NCBI GenBank assembly: GCA_032358255.1
Contig: JAULBX010032257.1
Span: 1 to 64,000, forward strand
DNA from: Heterotrichella gracilis
Taxonomy: Eukaryota; Sar; Xanthophyceae; Tribonematales; Xanthonemataceae
Length of the DNA stretch: 64,000 nucleotides
Direction of reading: 5' to 3'
Shown: one piece after another, positions 11,512 through 23,182 of the stretch
Numbering within the stretch: position 1 is the stretch's first letter
Layout: each line of letters opens with the position of its first letter
Notes under the pieces: model-generated
The model's input: the letters and a program-made list of their open reading frames with translations, nothing else
Database searches by the model: none
What the model was told of the DNA's origin: nothing
Program-made: the position numbers and the translations under genes

Positions 11512-13915
11512 ATGGGCTTGAGGGCGGTTGCCCTGTGGGCGGTGGTGGGCCTGGTGCTGGTGGCACATGTGGGGGCGCAGGGAGGGGAGGGGAGGGATCT
11601 GCTGGGCAGGCAAGTCACTCGGTCGGACTGAGTGCAACACAATTTCCTAATGCGAGAGGAATTTTTTATCTGTATATCTATATATACCATTTGTTATTGT
11701 TTGCCAAATGGATGTACATACGCTGCTGCGTGTATGCATTCCTGCGGCAGGGTGCGCTACCTGTCCACCACTCTCGCCAGCGGTGTTGTACTTCATCAAT
11801 TAAATGTCCATTTATTCATCAGAGACATAGATGCTGGATATTTTTATCTGCAGGGTGCGGCACCTGTCAGCACACTCCCGCCAGCTCCACCAGCCTAAAC
11901 AGATCCATTTATTCATCTTATATATTCACCATTTGCAGGGTGCGCCACCTGTCCACCCACTCCCGCAAGCTGCACCAGTCCTTTGCTAGCGGCTCCACCT
12001 CAACCACTGGGGAAGGGGGATTCCAGAGCGTCAGCCTCTCAACGCCCGTGAGCAACCTTTAGGGCTGGTGTGGCCCCACACAACAAATATATTAGAAAAG
12101 AGACATTAACAATACTACATTACTTGCCCATACACATGCACGGTGGTCAACCAGTGCACCCTCACTTGCACTGTCCTTACCAAGTAAAGTGTGATGTTGG
12201 AAAAGGAGGAGGCATCCATAGGTGACAGTGATTGGTCGAAGTACTTAGCATTTGTTTCCAGGAGCGCATAGCGTGTTTCACCAGGTATATATATACCTCT
12301 GAAAAACAGCCATGGATAGCAAGACATTCCGAGCCAGTTTCAGCGCACCTATGCATGAAGAATAAACAGACAAAACGCCCCCACACATGGCTGCGCACCA
12401 CGCCCTTACCTGCAGTTGCAGTTTGCATTTGATGAGCATATCATGAAGCTGCGTGTTTTTGAAAGCGGAGGTGCATGTGGCACAGGGACAGCAAGTGTCC
12501 CAGACCCTGTCTGAACCTGGGCCCTAAACCCTAAACCCTGAACCCTAAACCTCAAACCTCAAACCTCAAACCCGAAACAGCATGTGGCGCATGCAGGGGC
12601 AGCAAGTGTCCCAGACCCTGCCTGGACCTGGCTCCATCTCTCTGACTCTGCCTGGGGCAGTCGCATCCCCGCCGCCACCCACGGTTGAGGCGCCAGCGCC
12701 CGCTCCGGTCTCCGCACCCCCCCCACCCCGCGTGGAGCTCCCGGTGGTTGGTCTGGTCTCAGCATCCCCCCCTCCCCGCGTGGAACTCCCGGTGACAGGT
12801 CAGTTACACGTGACATTTGGTTTATAGTTGAAGTTCCAATTGACGTTTTCATATTTACAAATACAATTAACAAGTTACGAACACAAATGTTAAATTGCAA
12901 TATTGCACCTACAATGACAGGAGGCGTGCACGTGTCCAGGTCAGCTCTGCAGCCACAACCGTTGCCAATCAGTGCAGTGCAGTGCAGTATAGCTGGGGTG
13001 TTTTAGGCTAGGCTAAGCGGAACCTGGCCTGGGAACTAGTCACTGACTAATAGTTGTTGGTGGGGCTACCGTGTCGGGGGGCGTTTTGTTGCTTTTCTCA
13101 GAAAGCAAAATTCTTTCTTGGTGACTGCCGCCTAGATAATCCCGGATTTGAAATGATTAGGATTATCCTTATATTTCCATTGGCACCGAATCGATGGGAT
13201 CATTATGTGTCTTCTAAAGGGCTTTACATTGGGAACTTTCCTCGGAGCATGGAGCACCACCAGTAGCCTGAGTCAGTTGCACATGGTTGGCTGCAGAGTA
13301 TGGATCAAGTGTATTGTTGACTCCCCTTGTATGCTTGGCGTTACAATCACTGGGGTTTATTCAATTAGTGACTTGGTGCTGCGCATATGCCCCAGGGGGC
13401 AGGTCGAGGTCAGGTTGATTGAAGCTGCTAATGTAACATGTAAACAGTTTAAGCCTGTAGTTCCGAGTGACCGGCAGTGAAATCGTTACAAGGAATTGTT
13501 AGGGTGTCACAGAAACTCTGCCTCAATGTATGCCATTGGCTTCTATACTGCTTCTAAAAATTCAATTGGCCTGAAGGCGTTCTGATCACTGCAAGTGTAT
13601 CAATGGTCAAATTGAACAAAGTACTGCACAATGCACTGGTAAGAAAACAAGGTGCTTGCGCAGCAACCCAAGAGCGCCCAAGTTATATGGATGCAAGGGA
13701 ACATAAATCAACTAACGCGAGTATTGCAGCATCGGGAAATTCCCGTGCCCATAATAAGAAAAATAAAAAACCAAGCACCGTTCCGCTGGTGTTAATATGT
13801 GCTCGCAATGCTGCATGCAGGTGGTCGCGCGGCGTCCCCTCCCCCCCCTCCTCCCCCACCGCCACCACCACCACCGCCACCACCGCCACCAACCACCATC
13901 ACTGCTTCCGGTTGA
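11512..13915 (+). CDS. Small secreted proline-rich (HRGP-like) protein, 167 aa
   Basis: Exons: 11512-11609, 11939-12047, 12597-12798, 13821-13915 (504 nt, phases close). The start opens a signal peptide (MGLRAVALWAVVGLVLVAHV). A basic segment follows (RVRHLSTHSRKLHQS), then Ser/Thr-rich sequence, two related blocks of the form (S)xPPPRVELPV, and a C-terminal run of about 17 prolines ending TTITASG. Secretion plus poly-Pro suggests a hydroxyproline-rich extracellular-matrix or wall glycoprotein. Intron 1 uses a GC donor (GCAAGT at 11610). Two further copies of the exon-2 start precede exon 2 and one copy of the exon-3 start precedes exon 3. The short length and low complexity leave the last exon less certain. 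No homologue recognised. Confidence 0.62.
11745..11896 (+). repeat. Two exon echoes before exon 2 of the HRGP-like gene
   Basis: Copies at about 11745-11782 and 11849-11896 each start with a CAGGGTGCG acceptor context and repeat the first 30-45 bases of exon 2 (true copy at 11939). The intervening intron sequence with ATCCATTTATTCATC-like text is also repeated, so the duplicated unit is about 90-100 bp of intron end plus exon start. Confidence 0.82.
12481..12522 (+). repeat. Exon echo of exon 3, HRGP-like gene
   Basis: Copies the acceptor and first ~37 bases of exon 3 (12597 onward), starting CACAGGGACAGCAAGTGTCC, with three or four substitutions, then passes directly into CCCTAAACCC repeats. 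Confidence 0.8.
12520..12580 (+). repeat. Telomere-like CCCTAAA tract
   Basis: About 60 bases of CCCTAAA units degenerating into CCTCAAA and CCCGAAA. It lies between an exon echo and the true exon 3. Similar shorter tracts occur near 14952, 27168, 33365, 34735, 39621, 43671, 46430, 48537, 54023, 58840, 58956 and 60420. Confidence 0.85.
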
Positions 13916-14958
13916 GCCCTAGAGGTCAGCCAGACAAAGTGCTGCTTGATGTACTGGCTTGAACAAGAAATCTCTCAGACTTTGCGCTGGCAGCTGCGTG
14001 GACCAGCACACCCACCCACCCACAGCCCCCGTTGGGGGTGAGCCACAGCAGGCCATGTGGCAGCTGGTGCCAACATGTGTGCGCGTGCGTCTTGTTGCGG
14101 TGTGGTAGCAGGGCTGGTGAGGAGGTTGCTGTGAACCAGTAGTCTATTTGAACACTTGTGGTCAAAGTGATGCCAGTGCTGCCTGGTAATTTGCACACCA
14201 GTCCTGGGCTGCATGCTGTCAGTGTAGAATGGCCAGTTTGCCCCGTGGCCGTTGCTGTAACCCCATTACTGGGAATGGTGCGGATGAGAGGGGATGGCAC
14301 GTGGACACAGCTGGCAAGCCTGTTGCCCAAAAGCAGCCGGTATCAAGCCAAGCTGCTGTCCCAGTGCACGAGGCTCCCCACATGCATGCTGCCAGTGCAC
14401 GCGACCAGTGCAGCCCCCTGCCCCGGAGGGCCCCTGCGCACCGCCGCTAGCACTTGCGCCCCACGATCTGCTTGCGCTGCGCGGCGTGCCCCGGCTGCAG
14501 CACCACGCACAAGCAAGGGTCAGTGCACATGGCATAGGCGTGTCAGCGCGCACGGCATATACAGGGGGATGGCATAGGTGTGCCAGTGCACAAAGGCAAT
14601 GAGTGTCAGTGCGCAAGCCTTACACAGGACAATGGCGCAGGGGTGTGAGCGCACAAAGGCAATGCGTGCCATTGTGCAGGGCATAGACAGGGGAATAGCA
14701 TGGGTCTGCCAGTGCGCAAAGGAGAGGGCTTGTTGGTGCTCAAAGGGGTGGGCCTTGCATTGCATGGCGTGAGCCAGCGAAACAAATCCAAACGAATGCC
14801 CCTGCTGGTAATTAATGCCCCCTTTCCAATTGCAAAGAAAAAAATGAAAATAAACGCTTGATAAATAGAATTGGAAAAAAACCTAATTTGAAAGTGCTCT
14901 GCTGGTTCTGCACCTGCGCCTGCACCTGCGCATCCACAGCGCTGCACCTGCCTAAACC
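13916..14958. other. Intergenic, convergent gene ends; degenerate minisatellite
   Basis: Between two convergent genes. From about 14520 to 14770 there is a degenerate tandem pattern around GTGCCAGTGCGCAAAGG/GGCATAGG with a period near 60 bases, producing overlapping spurious frames on both strands. A CCCTAAA run (14952-14972) contains the stop of the minus-strand PHD gene. Confidence 0.5.
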
Positions 14959-17900
14959 CTAAACCCTAAACCATGCCACAAGGCTGCAAGGCACAGACTT
15001 CATTTCCAGCCGCGCGCGCACCTCTGAGTGTTCTTCGCAGAACGCCACCGGCGAGCCCTCGTCTGTGAATGTCATGACGTTCTCCTGCGCCCTCCCGCAC
15101 AGCACGTGGAAGCTGCAGGTGCATTTGGGCATGCTGCAGTGGCTGCAGGGAAGGGTGGGATAAGGGGTGAGGGTGTGACGGTATAGGAGTGGCAATGGGG
15201 CCATGCAGCCATGCCGGCGTGTGCAAGGCCTGTGGTCCAAGAATCACCACCCCATCATGGCATGGCATTGCAGCCTTTCTTGTCACCGTTACACCCCCCC
15301 CACATGACCATGCACCCCTCCGTCCACCCCACCCACATTACCTCACACCCATGCACCCACCCCACCCACTCACATGACCGCGCCGCCCGCCTGCCTGCAC
15401 TGCATGCACTCCTTCAGCGCCGCCTGCCTGGACAGCCCATCCAGCACCACTCCACCGATGTTGTCTGGGTCGCGCAGCAGCACCTCGGGCACCCAGAGCG
15501 CGCAAGCCAGGTGCATGAAGCAGCGCCCAGAGGGCAGGCGGGGCACGTGGCCGGGGGCTCGCCACCGACCCATGGACTCAACCTATGGGCAAGGGTGGTG
15601 GTGAGCGTGGAAATCTTAATCCATGAAGGAAACAATTCTACAAGACGAAACAAGGTATTATCAATTTTCAGATTTTAGCCCTTTGGGAAACGAAGTATGA
15701 AAGCACAAGAAGTGACGATAAACAACATGGTTGTACATATATTACTGTAATGTGGATGCTTGCCACCGCCCCATGAAACTGTGTTTAGGGTTTAGGACTT
15801 GGGTTGAGGGTTTGGACTGTCCTCCCCTGCAGTGCACATAGCCCCAATCCCACATGCACCCCCCGCCCCGCCCACACCTCCCGCACCACATGCCCCGTGA
15901 CAGGGCACAGGCAGCAGTTTGCTCCCGCTGGGTTCAGCTTGGCTTTGCACCCGTCGCATATCCACTTCCCGGTGGGCACCGCCTTGATCCCGTAGCACAT
16001 CTGGTGCACGCACACGCTGCAGCCGGGGCCGTCGCAGAACACAATCATGTTCCTGCACGAACAATATCCCACAAAATCGGATAATATAACAATTACATAA
16101 GTAGAAATTGAAATTGAAATATGTGCGAGGGCCTCTCAGCAACCACTGGTTATGGTGCAGGCCTCGAGGTTGAGGGTTAAAGACACAAATGCCATGTGCA
16201 TACGTAAGCTGCAGCCGGGGCCAACGCAAAACACAACCATGTTCCTGCGCGCGCGCAAGGGCCTCTCAGCAACCGCTGGAAAGGGGGTTCGGAAAGATAA
16301 GTAGGACACCATTCATCCCGCGGGGTGCTTCCAAGCCTCCCCCACAGCGCCCCCCCGCCCACATACAGGGCACCGCGCACGCACGGATATCTCCCCCACA
16401 CATTGGACCAACACACACACCCTCACCCCCCACGTACCCATCTCCTTGCTCCGGGTCCCCACACACGCTGCATGCCTCGTCCTCCTTGACCTGGTCGGGG
16501 AAGACAAGCGTCATCTGCACAAGGGAGGCGTTTGGGGGTCAAGATTGGGGGTTCACACTGAGCCGCACCAGGCAGGGGCACATGTAATGAGTATTCGTAT
16601 TTGTTATTTGGTTTTCCATTTGTTACAGCGCAAGGCTAATGCACGCACCGGTCTGAGCGTGGGCAGGCGGTCTGGATCCTCCGCCTCCTGCGTCTCTGCA
16701 GTCCGCGCAAGCAGCTCGATGCCCGACACGTCCTCCCCGCGCTGGTGGCTGCTCAAGGTATCCCCCTTGGACTTGCGCCGCGTCTCAACGCCCGAAGAGG
16801 ACTCGGCAGCAGGGACCAGCAGGCGCCCAGCAGACGCCTCGGCCTTTTCCCGGGCCTCCCTGAAGGGTGGGGCATTTTGAGGCATGAAGTAATTGAAAAT
16901 AAATGACAATTTCCGAAACGAAATCAGAACACCAACGCTTTGAAAGTCCAAATTCAACGAATGAAAGCTAACATAAAAAGGAAAAAATACCTGGGCGGGT
17001 TTGCGAGCCGAGGCGCGGCGCTCGGCGGCCTGCCGGGCTTGCCAGACGCCACCGATGCATTGTCAACGCCCCCCGGGGCGTGCCGCTCGCCCTTGCGGGG
17101 CTGCTTGTCGCCAGCGCCCTTGGCGGGGGCGCTGGCGGGCCGCGCCGCCTGCTTGGGCTGCGGCTTGGGCTGCGCCGCAGGGGCGTCGCCGCCAGGCTGC
17201 TTCCCGCCCTTTCTGCCCACAGCCTTCCCCAGGGCAGCATCAGGATGGGCCGCCGCCCCTGCCCCCCGCGCCGCCGCCAGCTTCCCATCCACCGCCGCGG
17301 CTGCCGCAGCAGCAGCGGCGGCTGCCGCCGCCGCCTGCGCCTCGACCACCTCCCTGGCACGGCCCGCGGCCAGCGCCGTGAGGCCGTCGGCGGCGTCGGG
17401 GACGCGGCGATCCGACTCCATCTCCACATCCATCTTGCTGGATCCCCGGCTGGGCGCCACGCTGTGCGTGCTGTCCTCCAGAAGCCGAAGCACCTCGCGC
17501 TTCAGGGGCTTGGTGGGCTGTGACGGCGGCGGGGGTGTCGCGCGCGGCGTCGGGGTGGCAGACGCCGGCCAAGTGGCGGGGGCTGGCGCTGCTGCCGCCG
17601 ACGCCTTCTTGCCTTGCTGCTGCTGCGTGGGGCGGGCGAGTGGCGCCGGCGGTGGCGGTGGTGTCGCGGTGGGGGGTGGCTTTGCGGCTGGCTGTGGCGG
17701 CGCAGGTTTGGCGAGCGGCTTCGGCTTGGGCTTGGGTTTGGGTTTGGCTGGCGCAGCGCTGGGTGGTGGTGGTGGCGGCGGTGGCACGGGCTTGGCTGGT
17801 GCTCCAGAGCTCGAGGGCGGTGGTGGTGGAGGTTCTGGCGTGGGGTTGGTGGTTGCCGCGGTTGACGCTGCAGGTGGGGCCGGTCCCGCCTTGGCCGCTG

Positions 17901-20900
17901 CAGCACTTGGTGGTGGTGGGGGGGGGGGTTTGGCAGCTGGCTCAGGCGTCGACGCTGGTGGCATGGGCCTGGGAGCTTGAGAAACGCTTGGTGCTGCTGT
18001 TGGTGGTGGTGGCGGTGGTTGCGTAAGCTTGGCAGCCGGCGCAGTGGTTGATGGTGGTGGCGGTCTGGGTTGGTCCGTTGGTGCGGCTACTGGTGGTGGC
18101 GGCGTGGGCTTGGGAGCGGGTGCAGCAGTTGATGCCTGGGGCTGCTTGGGCTTGGCTGGTGCAGCGCTGGAGGGAGGCGGTGGCGTGGGCTCGGCAGCCA
18201 GCGCAGGTGCTGCTGCGGCTGGTGCGGCAACTGGTGGCGGCGGCGTGGGCTTGGCAGCAGGCGCAGGGGTTGACGGTGGCGGCGTGGGCTTGGCGGCAGC
18301 CGCAGCGGTTGATGGTGGCGGTGTGGGCTTGGCAGCGGGTGCAGCGGTTGATGGTGGGGGTGGGGGCTTGGCAGCTGGTGCTGCCGGTGGGGGTGGCTTG
18401 GCAGCTTGATGGTGGTGGGTAGTGGGCGCAGCGCTTGCGGCTGGTGGCAGCGTGGGCTTGGCAGCGTGGGCAGCGGTTGGCGGCGGGGGTGGCCTGGATC
18501 TGGCTGGCGCAGCGCTGGATGCTGGTGGGGACATGGGCTTGGCAGCTGGTGGCACTGCACTTGGTGATGGTGCTGCACTGGATGGTGAGGGTGGCCTGGG
18601 TTTGACCGCCGCAGGCCCTGATGCCGCCGGAGGTGGCGGCCTGGGCTTGGGGCCTTGCGCGGGCGAGGGCCTGGGGTTGGCTGGCGTGGCGCTTGCCGGT
18701 GCTGCTGGCCTCGCAGGCTGTGCAGCGCTTGATGGCGGGGGCGGCCTGGGTTTGGGCCCTTGTGCAGCTGATGGCCGGGGGTTACCTTGTGTCGCGCCTG
18801 GTGGTGCAATCGGCCTGGGTTTGGCACCTTGGGCGGGGGTGGGCCTGGGGTTTGCTGGTCCACCGCTCGCCGGAGGTGGCGGCCTGGCGGCCTGTGCTGC
18901 GCCTGCTGGTGAGGGTGGTCTGGGCCTGACGCCTTGCGCGGAGGCGGGCCTGGGGTTGGCTGGCCCAGCGCTGGAGGGCGGCGGGGGCCTGGCACCTGGC
19001 GCAGCGCCTGGTGGCGTGGGTGGTCTTGGCCTGACGCCCTGCGCAGACGCAGGCCTGGGACCCTTTGCTGTCCCCGCGATGGACGGCCGTGGTGGCGTGG
19101 GCCTGAGACCCTGACCTTGCATAGAAGAGGGCCGAACTGGGCGCAGAGAACCCGGCCTCGACGGGGTCGGGGTTGCAGAAGGGGGCCTGGATGAGGCAGG
19201 CCCCCCTGCGCCTTGGGGCCGCGCCTGGGGCCGAGGGGTGGCGGCCCCACCCCCACCCGCCGATGCAGGCCTGGCCGGTGGCGGTAGTGGCGGCAGCGGT
19301 CGTTCAGCTGGTGGCGGTGGTGCGGCTGGTGCGGTGGGTGTGGGTGTGGGCGGGCGCAGATGGGTGCCGGCTGTCGTCGCTGGTGGCCGTGGCAATGGCC
19401 GGGGATTGGTGGCCGCTGCAGACGTTGGCCGTGGCTGCGGTTGTGGAGGCGGCGGCGGCAACGGGGATGGTGCAGGCGGCTGCTGCGCTGCGGGCGCCTT
19501 GGGGAGCATGTGCACAGCCAGCTTACGAGCCGCAGCACCCCCATTAGCCGGCGCTAACGGTCCCTTCCCCGCAGGCGCTGGCTGCGCGCCATGTGGCGCC
19601 TCCTGGCCACCGACACTGGCGCCAGCCTGCTCCTCCACCACCTCCCCCTCCTCCATGGGCGTGGCCGCCTGTGCGTCGCTGGCCATCCGCTGCTGTGCGG
19701 CAGGGCCGGCAGGCTGGTCCTGCCTCGCCGGCTGCGCGATGGGCGGGGGCGCGGGCGCAGGGGGCATCACCACCGCCCCACCATCCACCAAGGGAAGCCC
19801 GGGGCCTGCGGCAACCACCTGAGTGGGGGCGGACAGCGCCGCAGAAGGCTGAGGCGCTGTTGCAGGCAGATTGCCAGGCGGCGTGGCGGCTGCAGGCGCC
19901 GCATGCTCCATGGGAGGCGCCTGCACTGCGGCTGGGGCTGAGGGCGTCCCTGGGTGCGGCGCAGCACTGGGTGTGGCCGTGGGTGCTTTGGGCTTGGGTG
20001 CGCTGGGTGGTGCGGCTGGTGGCTGTTTGGTGATTGGGCCCAGCGCCAGCTTGCCATTAACGGGCATGCCAGAGGGCTGCGCGGCGGCCCTAGCTTTCTT
20101 TTTGGGAGGCAGGCGCTGCTCGGGGATCGGCTGCGCTGCAGGGCCCTCGCCATTTCCTGCGCCAAAAGCATATGTTGTGTCATTAGCAGTAGGCACCGGG
20201 ATAACAGTAAAACAGGGATATATAACAATGTGTATATTAATACATGTAACCATATGCAATGAAGATCCCAACAAGGATCATGTGCTCACATTCCCCGTTT
20301 CTACCATTGAGGTTTCCCGTCACGAATGCACTCTATCCCCGTTGTATGCAAAGCACGAATCACGTGCCTCCTTCAGTTGTATGCGAATAGACCGCTCCCT
20401 TAGGCCTTAAGGCGTGCACGCAGTATGCGACATGAACAGCAAGACACTAGGTGGTGCTGCAGTGCATGCAAACAAGCTTGCACACCATGCCCATGATGCT
20501 TGCCAGCATGCGCCCTGCCTACCCTTCATGGACCAGCAGCAGATCCCACAACCACATGGATCCAAAGACTACATGCCAACCCATGGCCCCAACTCGCAAG
20601 CACAAGGTCCAACCCCACACCCAAGGGCCTCATCATGGCCCATGGCGTGCCCACCTATGTGCCCATACATGTGTCACCAACCCCTGCCGCATGGCGCGGT
20701 TTTTGACAGCCCATGCGGCCTATGCGCATTTGGCATACATTAGGGCAAATGAAGAAGTGCTCCTCGGCTAATTTGCCCTCTCTCTGCCGCTATGCTTAAG
20801 ACTACAAGTGCAGCTATTGCGTTGATGAATGATGCTCATTATGAAACAAATGGCCACAAACCACTTTTCTTTTTTGTAAAATGAAGTACATGTTGTTTAT

Positions 20901-22538
20901 GTGCTTTTCAAATAAGAGATTTTGACCAGGATGTGCGTCTACTAGCTGCACCATGCAAAATTTTACTTCCTTCCTCACTACACACATCTGCACCGCACCT
21001 TGGGGTGCGCCAGGTGCCTGCAAAGGTGCCGCCTGCAAAGGGCCAGCCACTGCCCCCTGTGCAGCGCCTAAGGCCTGGGGCGCCGCCAGCTGCTGTGCAG
21101 CCTCCACATCCGCCTTGCGTTTGCGGCCACGGCCCTTGCCCTTGCTGCAGTGACATGGTGGGGGCATGAGTGCGGTATCCACGATACTCAGCGTTTGAAT
21201 TTGCCAACTTGAAACAGCTGCCAAGGCACAAAGATTTGGCCTATAGCTTAGAAGCGAGTCTCCTCAACAGCCCCCGCCGTTGGCCCAAACACCCAAGATG
21301 TGCTTATTAAAGTATAAAATGCGCTTTTATGGGCTGGATGCAAGTTGCAGGTCCAAGCAAGGGCGGTGGGGACCAAAATCTGCTGATACTACAGCAACAC
21401 CTTGGTACGCCCTGGCACGCATTCTTGGTGCCTAGCCAGCTCAGTGCAGTTGGCGATCCCTTATGTCAAAGCATGATGGTTGTGAGCATTAGGACCTGTC
21501 TGGACAAGGCCTCCAGGGTATGGCGGTGCGTATAGGGCAAGCATGCCCAGCGTCAAGGACAACGTGGTGCCGCATGCACACTGCAAAGTGCATGCTCTTC
21601 AAAGGTATTGAGAACGTACCCAGGGCCAGGCTCCTTGCTTGGTTTGGCAGTCGCTGGGCTTGGCAGCTGCAAAGGGGAAAGGACACTGTCAGCAATGAGC
21701 AGGGAGGTACAGTGCTGTGTGAGGGGGTGCGGATTGGAAAGGAGGGATTGCCCTAGGCGGAACCACACCTGGTTTGCAGGGCTTGGGGCATGTAGCGCAG
21801 CGGGTTGCAGCGGTTGCACGCTTGCAGCTGCTGGCAGATGGTGTCCCAGGAAGAACAGGGACTGAGGGCAGAGTCCCTGGGACTCGAGCTGCTGGTTCAG
21901 GATCTCCTTCAGGTTTGCACTGTGGACTATCTGCTCAGCTAACAACTGGAGCTGGGGCACTGTGAATACCTGTGGCAAGGGTGTGTGGATACAGTTACGT
22001 GTGTGCCCCAGGTGGGGTGCGTCCACCAGTGGTCACACGCCTATGTCTTTCGGCGCTGACCTTGCAAGGTTCCATATCTGGGGAGGCCAGGTTTGGGCAA
22101 GGGTGCCCGAGGCGGCAACTCTGCAAGGAGTGTTTCTCTCCATCGACCTCTATACAACCCTGATGCATAACCCTGGTTCTACAGGCCGCCATAGGGCAAG
22201 CGCATACACCCCCATTGCCCCCTAGGCACATTATGCTTTGAACCCACACTGGACACAACTTGGTTTGAACACTCTACAACTGCACTAAAGCACCCCGCTA
22301 GTTGTTCCAGTGAAGCAAGTCCCTCCTAAGGCAGCGGCAAGAACCAACACCAAGCAACAGGCTCGCGTTGCAGTGGCTGAGATACAGCCTAATATGCATG
22401 CAACGCTGTACTACAGCATGAAACGTCAACCCCTGCAGTGAATCCTTTCCATGACACCCCACAGGCACAGCAATACGTAGCTTAGGAACCTACCTGGTGT
22501 TTTCGGACGTATTCCATCTGCTGCAGTGTGAGATACAT
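14959..22538 (-). CDS. PHD-Zn-knuckle-PHD chromatin protein with giant Pro-rich region, 1486 aa
   Basis: Exons in minus order: 22538-22494, 21969-21769, 21666-21620, 21144-20999, 20156-16991, 16859-16649, 16514-16438, 16052-15878, 15582-15374, 15142-14959; all phases close. Residues 1-82 are helical and Gln-rich (MYLTLQQMEYVRKHQ, then EIVHSANLKEILNQQ-like text). About 98-146 holds an AT-hook/NLS-like GKGRGRKRKA. Residues 147-1201, one exon, are Pro/Ala/Lys-rich low-complexity repeats with AQGxxPRPP units and a KKKAR cluster. The C-terminus has PHD1 (CSVCGD, CDGPGCSVCVHQMCYG, WICDGC), a zinc knuckle (CCLCP, CFMHLACALWVPE) and PHD2 (CMQC, CTCSFHVLCG, FCEEH). This is the PZP module of BRPF/JADE/AF10-type histone readers, expected in the nucleus. 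The stop lies in a TTTAGGG run. The 5' end could extend upstream. No bromodomain or PWWP is visible. Confidence 0.88.
16195..16250 (-). repeat. Exon echo of PHD gene exon 8 (acceptor side)
   Basis: Minus strand copy of the GCAG acceptor and first ~50 bases of exon 8 (true start 16052). It preserves the GCAGGAACATG start and the GGCCCCGGCTGCAGC stretch with several substitutions. Confidence 0.8.
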
Positions 22539-23182
22539 CGTTCTGTATGGCTCCTGGCAACGTCACTCCAGCAAGGGATTCGCCATTACAACTTGATGTG
22601 CCCCACGCGAGCCGACACTAAGCACAGTCTCCTCAGGGTTGCCTTTCAGCTGTTGTCCACTTGATGTTAAAAGGGAATCAGGCACTTGTAGAGCCCTACA
22701 GGGTCAGGCACTGGGTCCATTTTGCACAAAGGGGGGTGCGTACATCGCAACACTTTGAAGAAAGAAAGGGAACACGACACTGGCGGTTGGGCCCAGAGTA
22801 CTCGAACACTAGCCTGGACAACATTCCAGCCTCTATCAGCCGTTTATTGACACCTCTCTGCCAGCTTAGGCCTTGTTTAGAACAAGGAAAACCTTGCTGG
22901 AGTGTCAAAAGTGTCACTACGTACAGGACTTCCGCCCGCAGAAATAGTCCGCCGGGACAACCGGGCCCACCCGCGCAACATGCTGGCAACATGTTGCGAC
23001 ACTCTGAGTTTTCCTTGCCTTTATCGCACTCCGAAACCGTGACCCGTTCACTACACCTTGGTGCCCACCTGCTAACACAACCCAAAAGAAGTCAGCGAAT
23101 CTGCAAGCGTGCCAACAAGGTCACCGTACTCACCCCCCAACCTGCTTTGGGGGGCGCCGCGCGCTCCAACCCACCCTCGACA
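22539..23182. promoter_or_regulatory. Divergent promoter region, PHD gene / xylulokinase
   Basis: About 640 bases between the start of the minus PHD gene and the assigned start of the + xylulokinase gene, so promoters for both should lie here. The frame of the xylulokinase exon stays open back to 22661, and an ATG at 22991 would add 64 basic, Ser-rich residues. Part of this stretch may therefore be coding. No specific motif could be assigned. Confidence 0.45.

Noticed and set aside
14520-14770. Overlapping frames rich in Ala, Cys and His on both strands
   Set aside because: Produced by a degenerate ~60-base tandem pattern; no splice logic or domain.
16940-17980. Long + strand frame (about 346 codons) and several others over 17.0-20.0 kb
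   Set aside because: They are shadows of the minus-strand Pro-rich exon: GC-rich sequence without stops gives Gly/Ala-rich antisense frames. The minus frame joins the PHD exons in phase.
22067-22125. Possible extra PHD exon (CRLGHPCPNLASPDMEPCK) between exons 1 and 2
   Set aside because: It has AG and GT borders and keeps phase, but the direct join of exons 1 and 2 gives a continuous helix and no homology supports the insert. It may be alternative.
22494-22600. Alternative reading of the first PHD exon (SLAGVTLPGAIQNDVSHTAA)
   Set aside because: This frame is open but has no ATG and joins the next exon out of phase. The MYLTLQQMEYVRKHQ frame has a start and joins in phase.
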